From: Chara braunii
Taxonomy: Eukaryota; Streptophyta; Charophyceae; Charales; Characeae
Length of the DNA: 23,336 bases
NCBI GenBank assembly: GCA_003427395.1
Contig: BFEA01000131.1
Coordinates: 2,964,423 to 2,987,758 of the forward strand
Reading direction: 5' to 3'
Part shown: positions 1 through 9,790 of the stretch, piece by piece
Layout: each line of letters begins with the position of its first letter
Position numbering within the stretch: position 1 is the first letter of the stretch
Notes under the pieces: model-generated
What the model was told of the DNA's origin: nothing
What the model saw: the letters and a program-made list of their open reading frames with translations, nothing else
Databases searched by the model: none
Position numbers and translations under genes: made by a program

Positions 1-500
1 GGTCGGTTGGGGATGAGGGGGGTGGCACATCTTGGAGCGGGTAGCTGCTATGTGCGGTGTTACCGACACCCCACAATTTTTTTACTTTTTTTTCCCGCTA
101 CGTGGCGCTTCCCTGCGAGGGCCCTGCGTCGACCCCCCCTCCACCGCCACCACTGAAATAATGTTTTTATTTTACCATACACACCCCCGTTCTTTTTTCT
201 TCTTCTTTTTTCAAGTCATGGGGGCGTAAATGGTCCTCGCGCAAACCCCCTCCCGCACCGATCCCGACAGTCCCGACCGCCACATGGCTGGAATAGTCGT
301 GAACGACCGTTCACGGATTTCAGCCCCCGTGACAGTCCGATCATGTTCACGTGACCGGTGCCGGTCTGGTTCACGGTGCAAGCACTGGTGGAGGGTTAAA
401 GTTGCTTTGGAACACCTATTAAACCACCAATACTTCCAGGGCAAGTAAGCTGCATTCTTCTCTCAATTTCACCTCACACTACCTAGATACCACTGCAGGA
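1..500. other. No gene seen; pyrimidine tracts and GTTCACG repeats
   Basis: No supportable gene. The stretch 75-225 has several T and C runs with C-rich patches. Between about 296 and 380 the word GTTCACG or its complement CGTGAAC recurs at least four times with GTGACAG and GTGACCGG between, giving overlapping small inverted repeats. At 388-440 an imperfect inverted repeat pairs GCACTGGTGG with AAACCACCAATAC; the second half resembles the ACCACCAGTAC words near 22810, 23000 and 23050. This may be the subterminal part of a small DNA transposon, but no terminal inverted repeat or target duplication could be placed. Confidence 0.4.
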
Positions 501-507
501 CTCCTAA

Positions 508-682
508 TTATAGTCATATGGGGAAGTTCAACCCTGTAGCAGTCAGAATGTGTCCACAACAGAACATGTGGGGTTGTCCTGACCTACAGGTGGGCGATAC
601 TGGTCAGGGGACAACCAGTAGCAACAAGGACCTTGCCAACAGGACCAATCCTTGTTTCTCCCCTCAGGTCCCCTCCCCTACG
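508..682 (+). repeat. Retroposon-like dispersed repeat, copy 1
   Basis: This block matches the reverse complement of 22418-22600 collinearly along its length. Shared words include ATTATAGT at the left edge, CCCTGTAGCAG against CCCGTAGCAG, GAACATGTGGG against GAACATGCGGG, ACAGGTGGGCG against GCAGGTGGGCGG, and TCCCCTCAGGTCCCCTCCC against TCCCCTCCTGTCCCCTCCC. Copy 2 runs into a pure A run of 28 on its own sense strand, which is how orientation is assigned and why a retroposon (SINE or LINE 3' tail) is suggested. Copy 1 has lost or never had a poly(A). The 95-codon frame at 518-805 crosses the end of the repeat and is unlikely to be a gene. Confidence 0.6.
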
Positions 683-777
683 AACATCATTAGACTCTGC
701 TCAATGTCGATCGGGGGATCGCGTGGTCTAGCTCTAGGTGGTGGGCGCCAAGCATGTGCAGGAAGGTACATGAGGCC

Positions 778-852
778 AATGCGGATTAAACCCATGACCT
801 CTTGAATGCCACTTGCGAGCCTAATCAACTGAGATAGGCGGTTGGATAACCC
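778..852 (-). pseudogene. tRNA-derived relic (tRNA pseudogene or SINE head)
   Basis: Read on the minus strand, the segment has an A-box-like TATCTCAGTTG framed by a perfect four-pair D stem (GCCT...AGGC). About 30 bases on comes a B-box-like GGTTTAATCC, whose T arm (ATGGG, loop TTTAATC, CGCAT) pairs at four of five positions. The order and spacing fit an RNA polymerase III type 2 promoter. No acceptor stem can be formed and the anticodon arm does not close properly, so this is not a working tRNA. It could be a free pseudogene or the head of a tRNA-derived SINE running toward lower coordinates; no SINE body or tail was identified. Confidence 0.45.
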
Positions 853-859
853 TGGGGTG

Positions 860-1790
860 GCCCTCCGCGCCAAACAACGAACAAGCGCAGGTCGTTGATG
901 GATTTATTGATGACCTTTAAAGCCTGACAATTGTGGCGTGTGCACGACAAGCACCATGCCAGGCTCAAACAGTGAATCAGGAGAACATGCAGAGAAGTTG
1001 GGCCGTGCAAAAAGAGAGGAAGCACTCTAGTGCATTTATCTCAAGTCATATGGGCTTGGTTTGTGTGCACCGCGTGAGTCGCGACTGAATTTTCTCTTAC
1101 ATTGACTTAATGTTTGACTGAAAATAGGGAGTGTTTAGATGCGTAACTTTGAAGACGTGTGTGATCTCTTATTTTCTTGTTGATGATTGTAATGTCAACA
1201 TAACCATCGATTAACTTTTATTTTTAATTAAACTAGGATTAAGTGGTTTCGTCTTTTGATTAATACATGTGGTTGTGGCGTGTGTACGTACGTGGAGGCA
1301 ACATTGGCCTTAAGGTTTTTGGCAGGCCCACGCGCTACACGACAATTGTTATATGGAATTGCACGGCTGCTAGTATCAGCCTTGGACCTAGCAATATTCG
1401 GGATCGGGTCAACGAGCGGCAATGCGAGAGAGCAGGAGCAATGTAAAAGGACAGAGAGGTTGAAGGCCTAGTGGTGCTATTCCCCTTGATTTTGTTGTTG
1501 GCCCCGCTTGTGGGCCCGAATGGCGGGACCGAGGGGATATCATCAACAATTCCCTGTTCCCCCTAAGTGCTGCTTTCCCCTTTTATTTATTTTTATTTAT
1601 TTTATCTCTATGTACCGGTCTTGTTCTGGGATATGGTATTGGTGTTGGTTTGGGGAACTGTGTTGAGACCCAAAAGTCCTGCTCATCTGGTACACCCAAT
1701 GAACTATTGAAATACATATCCAAGTTTGAATCCAACTACCATCAAATAAACAAAACAAAATAATTATGAGTTACTTAGGACCAATCAACT
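860..1790. other. No gene seen
   Basis: I see no supportable gene or complete repeat. A compact inverted pair lies at 1506-1535, where GGCCCGAATGGCGGGACC can fold. The stretch 1575-1605 is AT-rich (TTTATTTATTTTTATTTATT). Short frames at 1228-1422 and 1256-1471 overlap on opposite strands and show no recognisable domain. Confidence 0.4.
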
Positions 1791-1959
1791 CAATGATGAT
1801 ATTTTAAAGCGGTCATCCGCCCAGTTGGAAATGGGCTGCTCCGAACCGCTGCAGTGAGCAGTGATTGAAGTCCCATGGTAGATCTTCACAGCGGTCGAAG
1901 ACCTTGAACAAGGCCTTTTTTTGGCTGACCGTCCGTGCTTTTGCATACTCGGGGGCTTT

Positions 1960-2415
1960 CAAAATCCCTCGGAACCGCCTATTTTTGAAACATAGACTGC
2001 GGAGTCAAGGTGCATATGGGTTGGTGGGTGTTAAGCCCACAGGGTAGAAAACGTATAAGTAGCGGGTGCGCAGTTCACCACCCACAAGAAGTATGAGCCT
2101 AAGCCTAGCTGTCGGGATCGACAGTGGGCGAACAGTGTCTGAGCAAGGCGCGAAGGGAGGGATTTTTTGTGGAGACCCGTAGAAATACTAACACGTACAT
2201 CGTTCGTCGGACATCCGTTGTAGGGGCGAAAGACTAATCGAATTGTCTAGAAGCTGGTTCCCTACGAAGTTTCTCTCATGATGAAAGGAACCGTTGAATA
2301 ATTTTATCTGGTAAAGCCCATCTAGCAGCTTGGTCTCATCCAAAAGCTTCACTTAAGATAGTTGGAGTCGTGAGATAGTTTATCGCTCGAGCTGTGAGAC
2401 CGGGCTTCGTGAGAA
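1960..2415 (+). pseudogene. Diverged 26S/28S rRNA gene fragment
   Basis: The segment follows the plant cytosolic large-subunit rRNA in order for roughly 450 bases. Landmarks are TTGAAACATAGAC...GGAGTCAAGGTGCATATGG at 1985-2020 (rRNA: TTGAAACACGGACC..GGAGTCTGACATG), a stem-like GGTGGGTGTTAAGCCCAC at 2022-2040, CTGTCGGGATCGA at 2109-2121, GTGGAGACCCGTAGAAATACTAACACG at 2169-2195 in two parts, GGGGCGAAAGACTAATCGAA at 2223-2242, and TAGAAGCTGGTTCCCTACGA at 2249-2268 followed by AGTTTCTCTC and, at 2330, a weaker match on to about 2415. Only the universally conserved 2223-2275 core is near identical; flanking helices have many non-compensated changes, so it is a pseudogene. No SSU, 5.8S or spacer is present. 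The comparison is from memory of the rRNA, so the outer limits are approximate. Confidence 0.8.
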
Positions 2416-2421
2416 GGGGTT

Positions 2422-2580
2422 GAATCGAGACTCGAATTCGTACCGGGTGCGATTGAAGACGAAGACGGCGACGAAGAAGACGAGGAGGACGAAGAAAAAG
2501 GCGAACGAGAAGAGGAAGAACTCGAGGTGGAAATACTCTTATTCGCCCGTTCCTTGACGAAAATAGGGGTGGGAAGGGCC
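2422..2580 (+). repeat. Purine-rich GAA/GAC low-complexity tract
   Basis: From 2455 to 2530 the plus strand is almost entirely GAA, GAC, GAG and GGC triplets. One frame reads as an acidic stretch (EDEDGDEEDEEDEEKG) that stops at TAA just past 2595 and has no start codon nearby; another frame is Lys/Thr/Arg-rich. The 123-codon open frame on the minus strand (2336-2707) is the complement of this tract plus the rRNA tail. I regard it as simple-sequence expansion next to the rRNA fragment, not a gene. Confidence 0.55.
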
Positions 2581-2599
2581 GATCTCGGGGTTTAAGGAC

Positions 2600-2960
2600 A
2601 GAGAGAAATTCAATGCGATGGTGGAGGCAGATGAAAAAAAAGGGAAATGGTTTTAGCAATACGGTGTACAGGAGCCGCATGAGGGAGGATACTTGCTCCC
2701 CTGGCATGCATTTGACATCGTTATAGCGGAATAATCATTCTAATTTGTTCATCCTATCGAAGGAAGTAGCCCCTTTTTACCTCTCTGCGTGCATGGCTGG
2801 AAGGCAGTGTATCTTTTTGTGTTCTAGTGAGAGATCCATGCTCGATTTTCTGTCAGAAGTCCAACATAGCGGTGCGATAGAGAGGCAATGAGCCTAGTCA
2901 TGTTATAACGGACGATTCATTCTCGCTTTGCACACTTGGCAAGTGCTAAGACTCGCGCGT
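2600..2960. other. No gene seen
   Basis: No open frame, repeat or RNA was recognised in this interval. Base composition is mixed and no homology to the LTR-like arms or the LINE could be seen. Confidence 0.35.
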
Positions 2961-2970
2961 TACTGCCCTT

Positions 2971-3430
2971 AAAGGAGGTTATCTCGATCCCACTGTTCGT
3001 TTTGTTGCTGCTAACCCAGATTTTGTTGCGGTACTACCTCATGCTCGACATCGTGCTCGTTTTGGTGATCACGAACCAACGCTCTTCTTCATCTGCGTAG
3101 AGGCGCACCTCATTTGTGGTGTTCGTACTCACGTGTTGGCTAAGCCACAAGCTCATCATTGCGGGCGCGAGGTACTGTTGGTCACCGTCATCATCGGGAT
3201 TGCAACGTACAACTTCTTAGTGCCATTACGATCCTGTGACTTGTCTTTATTGTCATGATCGTTTTGTCATCATCAGAGTCTCGCGGTTGTTCGTCGTCGA
3301 GTTTTGTCTTATGATAGTGACCATCAATATACTTATTTTGGTAATCATGATAGTCATCATGTCCGTCCCGGCCGTCGTATGCGTCTTACTCGATTCCATC
3401 ATGGTGTTGCCCTACTCATAATCTGCGTCT
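2971..3430 (+). other. Degenerate His/Arg-rich reading frame, origin unknown
   Basis: A frame without a start codon runs from 2971 to a TGA near 3258 and contains PDFVAVLPHARHRARFGDHE. A second frame at 3260-3430 contains QYTYFGNHDSHHVRPGRRM. Both are rich in His, Arg and Asp with regular spacing, as if derived from one tandemly repeated or duplicated coding unit that later shifted frame. Neither matches a family I recognise. The region lies just outside the left LTR-like arm; a similar His/Arg-rich frame occurs on the opposite strand outside the right arm (17561-17238), so both may be decayed internal sequence of the same element. Which strand was coding is uncertain. Confidence 0.3.
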
Positions 3431-3439
3431 TGTTAATAG

Positions 3440-4460
3440 TAGCCCTGACCGTTGGTGGAATTCACGATCCACTCTGCACGACGGAGCAGTTAATTCAAAC
3501 ATAAAATTCTTATCCCTTAACTTTGAATAAATTGGTCCATGCTAACGGCCAGATAATGTTGCACACTGGGAATGACTATGACGCCTGCAGTGTTCGTGAG
3601 CTACGGCGAGAGCGTGATAGTGCTTATCTGTGACGAACATCGAGGCTGTCGTGGATTGGGTACTAAAACGATATTAGGGAGAGAAGTAGCAGAGTCATAA
3701 GAGGAAAGTGGTCGAAAAGGAGGGGGTTAAGTAGGTTGTGAAATTGGGGGAATCGGGTCATAAAACATTGTTATATATGAGGAAAAGCAAAATAAAAACA
3801 GTCAGGGGAATACGACAGTGTAACCTTCCGTGTTCTAGCAGAAGAAAAAAAAAAAAACATCCTTAGTTTGCACATTTGGTGAATAGTGCAGTGGGACCCG
3901 CTAGTGCTTGTTGTGTTCATCCTGAAGGTCGTATTGCTACCTGGAACCTTATTACGGTCCCGACCATCTTTCTCGAGCGCGTCGTCGTGCTCATGATCAC
4001 CTTACTACGCGCAGTTGGAGCGCACATCTTACTCTTGTTTGTGGCACTACATGTAGTACTCAACGCTCTAACCTCGATAATGTTTGTCTCCACCGTCGTT
4101 ATCTTGGTGGTCTCGTCGCACAATTGTTTTTTTTCTTCTAATTTTAAGTTGGCATTGATGCTAGCACAATTTCTGCTATGACAAGATCAAGATTGTCGAG
4201 GAGAAAGTTAGTGTTTTTTAATAGTGGTGTGAGAATCGGTCTGCTGCTGGGTTGTGGTGCTACTGATTACCGCGAAGTGGATTGTCACTACAAGGCACAT
4301 TACTGTTGCTGGTTATTGTGGGGATGGTTGCTGAATGTTGAGTTGCCTTGCAGTACCTTGTATTGTGTCGAGTTGTTATAGCCTACATTTTATGATGTGC
4401 TCTATTCAAGCGCAAACTTCTTAATCTGGGTAGCGAGAGTTTGGTCAAAGGGAATGGCGT
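3440..4460. other. Unresolved decayed sequence between repeat blocks
   Basis: No recognisable gene. An A run lies at 3844-3858. Frames at 3876-4181 (101 codons, hydrophobic) and 4178-4381 (67 codons) have no domain I recognise; the hydrophobic one begins with ATG but its codon pattern is irregular. Position suggests internal sequence of the retrotransposon to which the left arm belongs, but that is inference. Confidence 0.3.
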
Positions 4461-4559
4461 CACGATTTGGGAGAGTGGGAAGGCTGCAAAGGTGGCTATC
4501 ATTGCAACTTTGAGGTTCGTCAAGGGCAGTTGCTATGCGTCTCGACTTCAATTTGACCA

Positions 4560-6310
4560 TCTACTGTGACTTTTGACCACCATTGGGGGGCCCTCAGGTG
4601 CTTCAAGGTACCAAGGCCCTTTCGTGTGAGTTGAGTTGGCGCCTTCTCGTATCTTGAGCGTATGAAAAATCTTCTTCTGTCCTTCTTACTCTAAGTCTAA
4701 TTTGAGTTAGGAGAGCAACGCGACAGGAGGGAATGGAAACTCGTAAGACCGCATCGAGGCCTTATGGGAGGTCTACCCACCGATTGCGGGAGCTCTGTCA
4801 GAGCCTAGGTGAGGTTCTGGAGACATAAGACTGTCTGGTATACCTCTTTTACCGTGCCCCTACCATTACATCTCTCTAGTTGTCAGAGAGTTATGCATGT
4901 TTTTCCTTATGATCTTTGTTTATTTTCATAACTTAATTAGATTAACTAAAAGAAATGCATGCATAAACTTTAGTTTTATTTTGTTTTGCGTGAAATCGGA
5001 CTAAGAGATCAATTGGGGGGAAGGTGGGAGGAAGGTGGTTTTGCATACGTTTGATCGGGTAAATGAAAGGTTTGACATTACTTCTAAGTTGAATAGCCCA
5101 GTGTTATGTTTCTTGCATGTTTTTTGAAGGACTAAACATTGTTTCTAAGTTGAACGGTCTGACTGCTGTATTTATTTCTAGGCGTTTGTATGTCTAACTT
5201 TTTTAGGCCAAACATTTTTTATGAGATGAATGGCTTGGTCTACCTGTTTCTTTTGGGGTTTCTGATTGAAGTTATACTGAATGCTCAAAGTTCATGTTTT
5301 TGTGTGACTTGGGATAAATGGAATATTGTTTCTAAGTTGAATAGTTGAGTCGCTTGTTTTATTTTGAGGGAGGATTTTTTATGAAGGGCTAAGCCTTGTT
5401 ACTAAGTTGAATGATTTAGCATGAAACCACACACTAAGCATAAATGAGTATAATTGGAAATACTTTATCTATGTTTGAATCTGAACATCCAGTTAGACAT
5501 TGTTTCTAAGCAGAATGGTTCAACTTAAACCATATCGTTAAGAAGTGAGATAAAATTATAAATATAATTGAAAGTAAACTGGCAAGTTGAGCATTTTTTT
5601 CTAAGTTGAATGACTCAATTTTTGCCCATATTTTTAAAACAACTCAGAGAGTTATTAAATTTTGAATATTTAAAAAGTTTAGAGCGACTAGGTATTGTTT
5701 CTAAGTAAAATGATCTAGTCACATGGTCAAATAAGGGACAAGCAGTTGTGCAACAGGTTCGTGTATAATCTAAGGCATGCTAGGCATTGTTTCTAAGTTG
5801 TATGGTCTAGCGTCATGCAATATGTAAGATGGGTAAAATGGTTAATCGTCTAGATGATCAATGAACTATCTTATGCGGAAACAACTTAGGATTTTTTATG
5901 AGAGAACTTACCGATTGTGGTATGGAACTTGCATGTGCTTGAGTGTGAGCTCTACTTAGTCTGAGTATCAACTTTGATAAATAGTCGCTTCAAATGTTTG
6001 TCATGTGATGGAGCTATAGGAGTTAGTTCAATTCCTACATTTTTTTAGTTGAGTTTATTTCTCATACTTGATTTTCTATACCTTATGGAAAAACGTTTTT
6101 ACCGAGGAAAGCGCTGTCAAAATTTCAGCAAATCCAAGGAGTTAATCAACTTTTACCTTTACAAAATTCATCTTTTGTCTGATCTTTATATTTAGCTTAG
6201 TAGAAATCTAGGAAACCTACTTTTCTAAGGGAATTGTCTCTCTAATTATTACTAAATCAGAAAGTTAGACAAAATTTGACTTTGTAAAATAAAAATTATT
6301 TTTAAATTTT
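4560..6310 (-). mobile_element. LTR-like long repeat, left arm (decayed, inverted relative to right arm)
   Basis: Read in reverse, this stretch is collinear with 12690-16660. Matching blocks, left against right: 4566-4640 against 16585-16660 (GGGGCCCTCAGG, CAAGGNNNNNAGGCCCT); 4672-4860 against 16415-16560 (TTCTTACTCTAAGTCT, GGGAGGTNNNCCNACCGATTGCGGGA, CCTAGGNGAGGTTCTGGAG); 5068-5812 against 13590-16132 (hairpin arrays); 5850-6060 against 13310-13540 (GAACTTACC, GAACTTNCATGTG, GTTAGTTCAATTC); 6088-6310 against 12690-13290 (GGNNAGCGCTG, GACTTTG). Apparent identity is moderate, so the copies are old. The TGGCGACTC motif at the outer end of the right arm resembles the primer-binding region next to plant Ty3/gypsy Tat/Ogre-type LTRs. 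On that basis I call the arms LTRs; the minus orientation of this arm follows from it. Confidence 0.6.
5068..5812 (+). repeat. Left array of conserved-loop hairpins (about 9 units)
   Basis: The loop ATTGTTTCTAAGTTGAATG recurs near 5077, 5138, 5325, 5395, 5500, 5594, 5694 and 5786, with a weaker copy at 5214, at spacings of about 60-110 bases. Outside the loop, short stems pair but differ in sequence: GACT/GGTC (5130, 5156), GGCCAA/TTGGTC (5206, 5235), GACTT/GAGTC (5306, 5347), GCTAA/TTAGC (5388, 5416), AGTTAGAC/GTTCAACT with one mismatch (5491, 5518), TTGAG/CTCAA (5587, 5614), GACTAGGT/ATCTAGTC (5686, 5713), GCTAGGC/GTCTAGC (5779, 5805). The first copy (5068-5100) has no clear stem. The sequence between units is AT-rich and not obviously conserved. 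The biological role is unknown. Confidence 0.75.
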
Positions 6311-6610
6311 GTATTTAGGTTTGTTTAAATTTTAAAAAGAGAAAATAGTTTAAAAGACGCTTTTTCTACGGGGAGTGTTCCCAAAAGTTTTGCAAATCTA
6401 AATAGTTAGTTAAATTTTATCTTGGTACTAAATCAGTGGAGCTAAACAAAACTTAACTCTGTAAAGTCAAATATCGTTATCAAATTTCATATTCAGTCGA
6501 ATATAAATTATGAAAAGACACTTGTCCTATAAAAAGTGTTGTAAGAGTCTTCTGAGTTTTGAAAAGTTAGATTATATTTTATGAAAGACTTTGAAAATTC
6601 ACCCTGTATA
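6085..6610 (+). repeat. Degenerate tandem repeat, about four units of 120-170 bp
   Basis: Four successive units share the order: purine-rich lead, a TTTCTANGGGNAG-like segment, AAANTTT, AAATCNNANNAGTTAG, then AAATTTTGACTTTGTAAA-like sequence and a T-rich end. The lead segments are near 6100 (ACCGAGGAAAGCGCTG), 6222 (TTTCTAAGGGAATTG), 6361 (TTTCTACGGGGAGTG) and 6520 (TCCTATAAAAAGTG). Two units of the same repeat are visible inverted in the right arm near 13240-13290 and 12730-12800, which helps anchor the arm-to-arm homology. Confidence 0.55.
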
Positions 6611-7340
6611 GGGAAGATATGTCGAAATTTTCCTTATTCTTTGAGCATCCATTGAGAGGTAAATTTAGACTTAGTCCTAGGCGACATTGGGTGAAATGTG
6701 ATATGGGGGTTTATTTTCCATACAGTGGCATACACTTAAAAGTTTAGTATTGAGAATTGACTTATGTTGTGTTACATGCCATTTTTTATCATTTCGATTC
6801 AAGATCTGACTAGTTCCAACCCGATTTTACGAGGATCGTCTTCTGTTATCTTTTGATAACAGTTCGATTTCCGGCTCAACTGTAATTCATTCTCTCTACT
6901 CAACCTAAGGTCTTAGCCTCTGTAGATTGAATTGTTTCTTTGATTTTTTACCCGTACTTTTATTAAATGACAATTTAAAAAAGACTTAGTATTTTGTTTT
7001 GGAAGGTTGGACAAAGGTTCGAGCTTGCGTGAATGAGGCAAGGGGTGTAAGTGGAGAGAGTGGTAAAAGTTTACCTCGTGTAGTGTGTGCTTTGTCAATG
7101 TAAAATCTTTGATGTGATTGAAAGTATGTTTTGTGAGTTGAAACCCAAATTTGACTTTGTGTGCAATCATACGTATATTTTGAAAGGAGTCACACTGTTG
7201 ATGGTGAGAGTGATCACCACGTGTCCTATATCTTGCTGTGTTTATATTTTATGTATTCGCACGGTCTATCATGACAATGTGTAATGATCAAACAGATTTG
7301 TAGTTCGAGGAAAAAAAAAAATCTTTTATCTTTTGCTTCT
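6611..7340. other. AT-rich sequence, no gene seen
   Basis: No gene or repeat unit with support. A short perfect hairpin TGTTATCTTTTGATAACA lies at 6845-6862. Overlapping frames at 6913-7170 and 7087-7284 lie on opposite strands in AT-rich sequence and look like chance. An A run sits at 7309-7321. Confidence 0.35.
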
Positions 7341-8600
7341 TAAATTTTTTATAGTTGGACACTAAGGTTTGTGACGGCTATCAAAGTCAAACCCCTTAAC
7401 CTGTTTCTAAACCTCCGATGATAGAGCCTTATTCCTAAGGTCAGAGGCGTTTGACCACCACAGAGGGACAAGGTCCGCCTACCACTCGCTTGCGCAGAGT
7501 GCAGAAGAGGGTAAAACTCCCAATCGTCTTCACGATTATCTAGCATCGGGAGACTAGCCCCTCAAGGCGAGTATCAACCGACACTTGAGTATCAAAAATG
7601 ACCCTCAGAGCCATTGAGGACCACATGATTATGGGTACCACATTCTATGTCATCCTTGCGGCTACTTACGTATTCATGCATGGCTGGTTAATATGACGAA
7701 GCCTGTGTCGCTGCAACATTATTTAGAGTGTCGCGCGCAAGAATCACTCAAGTTGTTGCCAAAAGATTATGGGTCGTATACAAAAAACGACTAGGTGCGA
7801 TTTATGTACGAGAGTGAGTTTTATTTTGGTGAGGTGTATTGCATGGTGAGATGAACACATGCTAGTCAACCGAGGTAGAGTTGTACTTGGGACATCAGCC
7901 CCCAGAGCGTCGGTTTGGGTGCGCGTTCGATTAAGGCGTTCGACCATGCGTACCCCCTATGCTACAGCGTACGAGAAACGCCCTTGGCTAGGTCACCTCT
8001 GCGATTGCATTTGAGTAACTTTCACACATGGTTTGGTAGCTCAGCGGGGATATGCCTATCCAAGGGTGATGACAGGTTGTCAGCCCCTTGGGCGGAGGTA
8101 AGTTATGCCTCGTGTGACTCTTATCCTGTCGTAGGGGTTCGCGAGAGGTGCGGTAGGCGCACTCGCCCGAGCGGCGAAAGCTCCACTAGGAAGAAAGTCC
8201 TGCAAAATTTTGTGTGACGTGATCATGAGGGTCTCCCTGCGGAACCGATGCGCTAGACTCCGCCACGAAGCGCGACGAGTTCCCGACTGTCTACTGCTAT
8301 TTTTGGAGGGTCATCCTCATGACCCCTCCGCAAAACCACTTCTTGGAGAGATCACGACTTCATAAGTGGAGATTAGGCACTCAAAAATATTTTAACTTTT
8401 CTGTTTTTTTTTTTATATTGTGTTTACGTTTTTTATTTTTTTTAAATATAGTAAAGCTTAAAAAATAAAAATAAAAATATGAGGTTGCGGAGCTCAAAAA
8501 GATCTACAACCTTACATTTTTTTCATTGTTTTTTTTATTAGTTTTAGCCCGCATAAAAAATCATCGCGGGTCTTGTTGTAACCCCTCTAACGGGCTTTTC
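7341..8600. other. GC-richer block, unrecognised
   Basis: From about 7370 to 8340 the sequence is clearly GC-richer than its surroundings and then drops abruptly into AT-rich sequence (8380-8560). Several small stems are present, for example GGTCATCCTCATGACC at 8308-8323. A 100-codon frame (7915-8217) has no recognisable domain. The composition could fit part of another LTR element or a structured RNA gene, but I could not align it to any family or RNA that I know. Confidence 0.3.
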
Positions 8601-8603
8601 AAC

Positions 8604-8697
8604 GGGGATTCAACGGGGATTCAACGCGGATTCAACGGGGATTCAATGCGGATTCAACGCGCGTTGAATCTTTCAACACGGAATCCACGTTGAATCG
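8604..8697 (+). repeat. 12-bp tandem array, ATTCAACGSGG units
   Basis: Five or six units of a 12-base repeat (GGGGATTCAACG, GCGGATTCAACG) run from 8604 to about 8660, then the array turns into its own complement with GCGTTGAATC, giving the perfect 18-base palindrome ATTCAACGCGCGTTGAAT at 8651-8668, and ends with two more GTTGAATC-like words. It stops where LINE homology begins. The design (CpG-bearing short word in both orientations beside A/T runs) resembles the subterminal arrays of the four 8-bp-TSD elements further right, so it may be one end of a broken relative. Confidence 0.7.
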
Positions 8698-8709
8698 ATT
8701 TTTGGACAC

Positions 8710-9790
8710 ACAAACCTTCAATGTACACCTCTCGATAGCAGCTGGACTAGATCTAGATAAACTGGTTTCCTTGGAGGAACTGGAGATCGCTGAGAAAGCA
8801 ATGCCTAATGGCAGGTGCCCGGGCAACAATGCGTTGCCCATAGAGTATTACCGACACTTCTGGGATCAATTGGGCCCAGAGCTTGTGAACACTTTCAATG
8901 AATGCCTCGTGGGAGGAAAATTGTTGGAGGAGATAAGATTAAGTATAATATCGCTCCTTTACAAAAAAGGAGATCAACGCAATATTAGAAACTGGAGACC
9001 CATCTCTCTCCTTAACACAGATTATAAAATACTAGCTAAAGCCTTGGCCATAAGATTAAAAAGGTACCTACCTCAATTAGTAGGGGTGGAACAGGTGGGT
9101 TTTGTACGTGGTGGAAACATCCTAAACAACGTGATGTTGACAATTGAAACATTGGAGGCCATCAATGAAGGTCACCCTAACACGGCGACTTTCCTTCGTG
9201 ATTTGGAAAAGGCATACGACCATGTTAAATGAAATTTTATCATGGGTACTCTGGAAAAAGTGGGTTTTGGAGTTAATTTAATAAGATGGTTCACTGTGCT
9301 TTACACTAGAGGGAAGAGTAATATCATGGTTAACGGGGAAATTTCCCAACCTTTTGTTCTGTCCAGATTCTTGAGGCAAGGTTGTCCACTCGCCCCCCTC
9401 CTCTTCATGTTGCAAATGGAGGTTCTCCTCTTTGCAGTTAGAAAAAACCTAGATATAGAGAGGCTTTTACTTAGTACAGGGGAATAGTGTAAAGCATCCT
9501 CTATGGCGGATGATCTTTTGGCCTTGTTTGCGAACTCGGTTCATTCATTAGCAGCATTGAAGCATTGCATTGACATTTATTCTCAGTTCTCAGATGCGTC
9601 GGTTAATTGGTGGAAATCTTTGGCGGTCCTGAAATAGGACACTCGACTTTGTATCAATTGGGGTTTGAAATATATGACAACGAATGAATAAGAGAGATTT
9701 CTAGGCATATAAGTGAGGATGGGTAATGTCAAGAGTCACTCAAGTTGTATATTGGAAGGAAGGGTGATGGCCAAACTTCAAAAGTGGCAA
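8710..9790 (+). pseudogene. LINE ORF2 remnant: reverse transcriptase domain
   Basis: The conceptual protein shows the RT fingers and palm of a plant non-LTR retrotransposon. In order: GRCPGNNALPIEYYRHFW (about 8811-8865), RNWRPISLLNTDYKILAKAL (8989-9050), QVGFVRGG (about 9093-9116), motif A FLRDLEKAYDHV (9191-9226), motif B RQGCPLAPLLF (9374-9406) and motif C MADD (9503-9514), where the usual aromatic residue before ADD is Met. The frame is broken by TGA 9230, TAG 9485, TAG 9635, TAA 9689 and TAA 9710; the first two fit single-base changes from Trp and Gln codons. No endonuclease domain or ORF1 precedes it, so the copy is 5' truncated near 8700, as is usual for LINEs. It cannot encode an active enzyme. 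Confidence 0.9.

Noticed and set aside
2336-2707. 123-codon minus-strand frame
   Set aside because: It is the complement of the rRNA tail and the GAA/GAC tract.
2969-2982. AAAGGAGGTT, looking like a strong bacterial ribosome binding site
   Set aside because: The context is eukaryotic repeat sequence and no start codon follows at the right distance; chance match.
8040-8340. Possible structured RNA gene (RNase P, MRP or SRP-like)
   Set aside because: GC-rich with small stems, but none of the conserved motifs I know for those RNAs could be placed.
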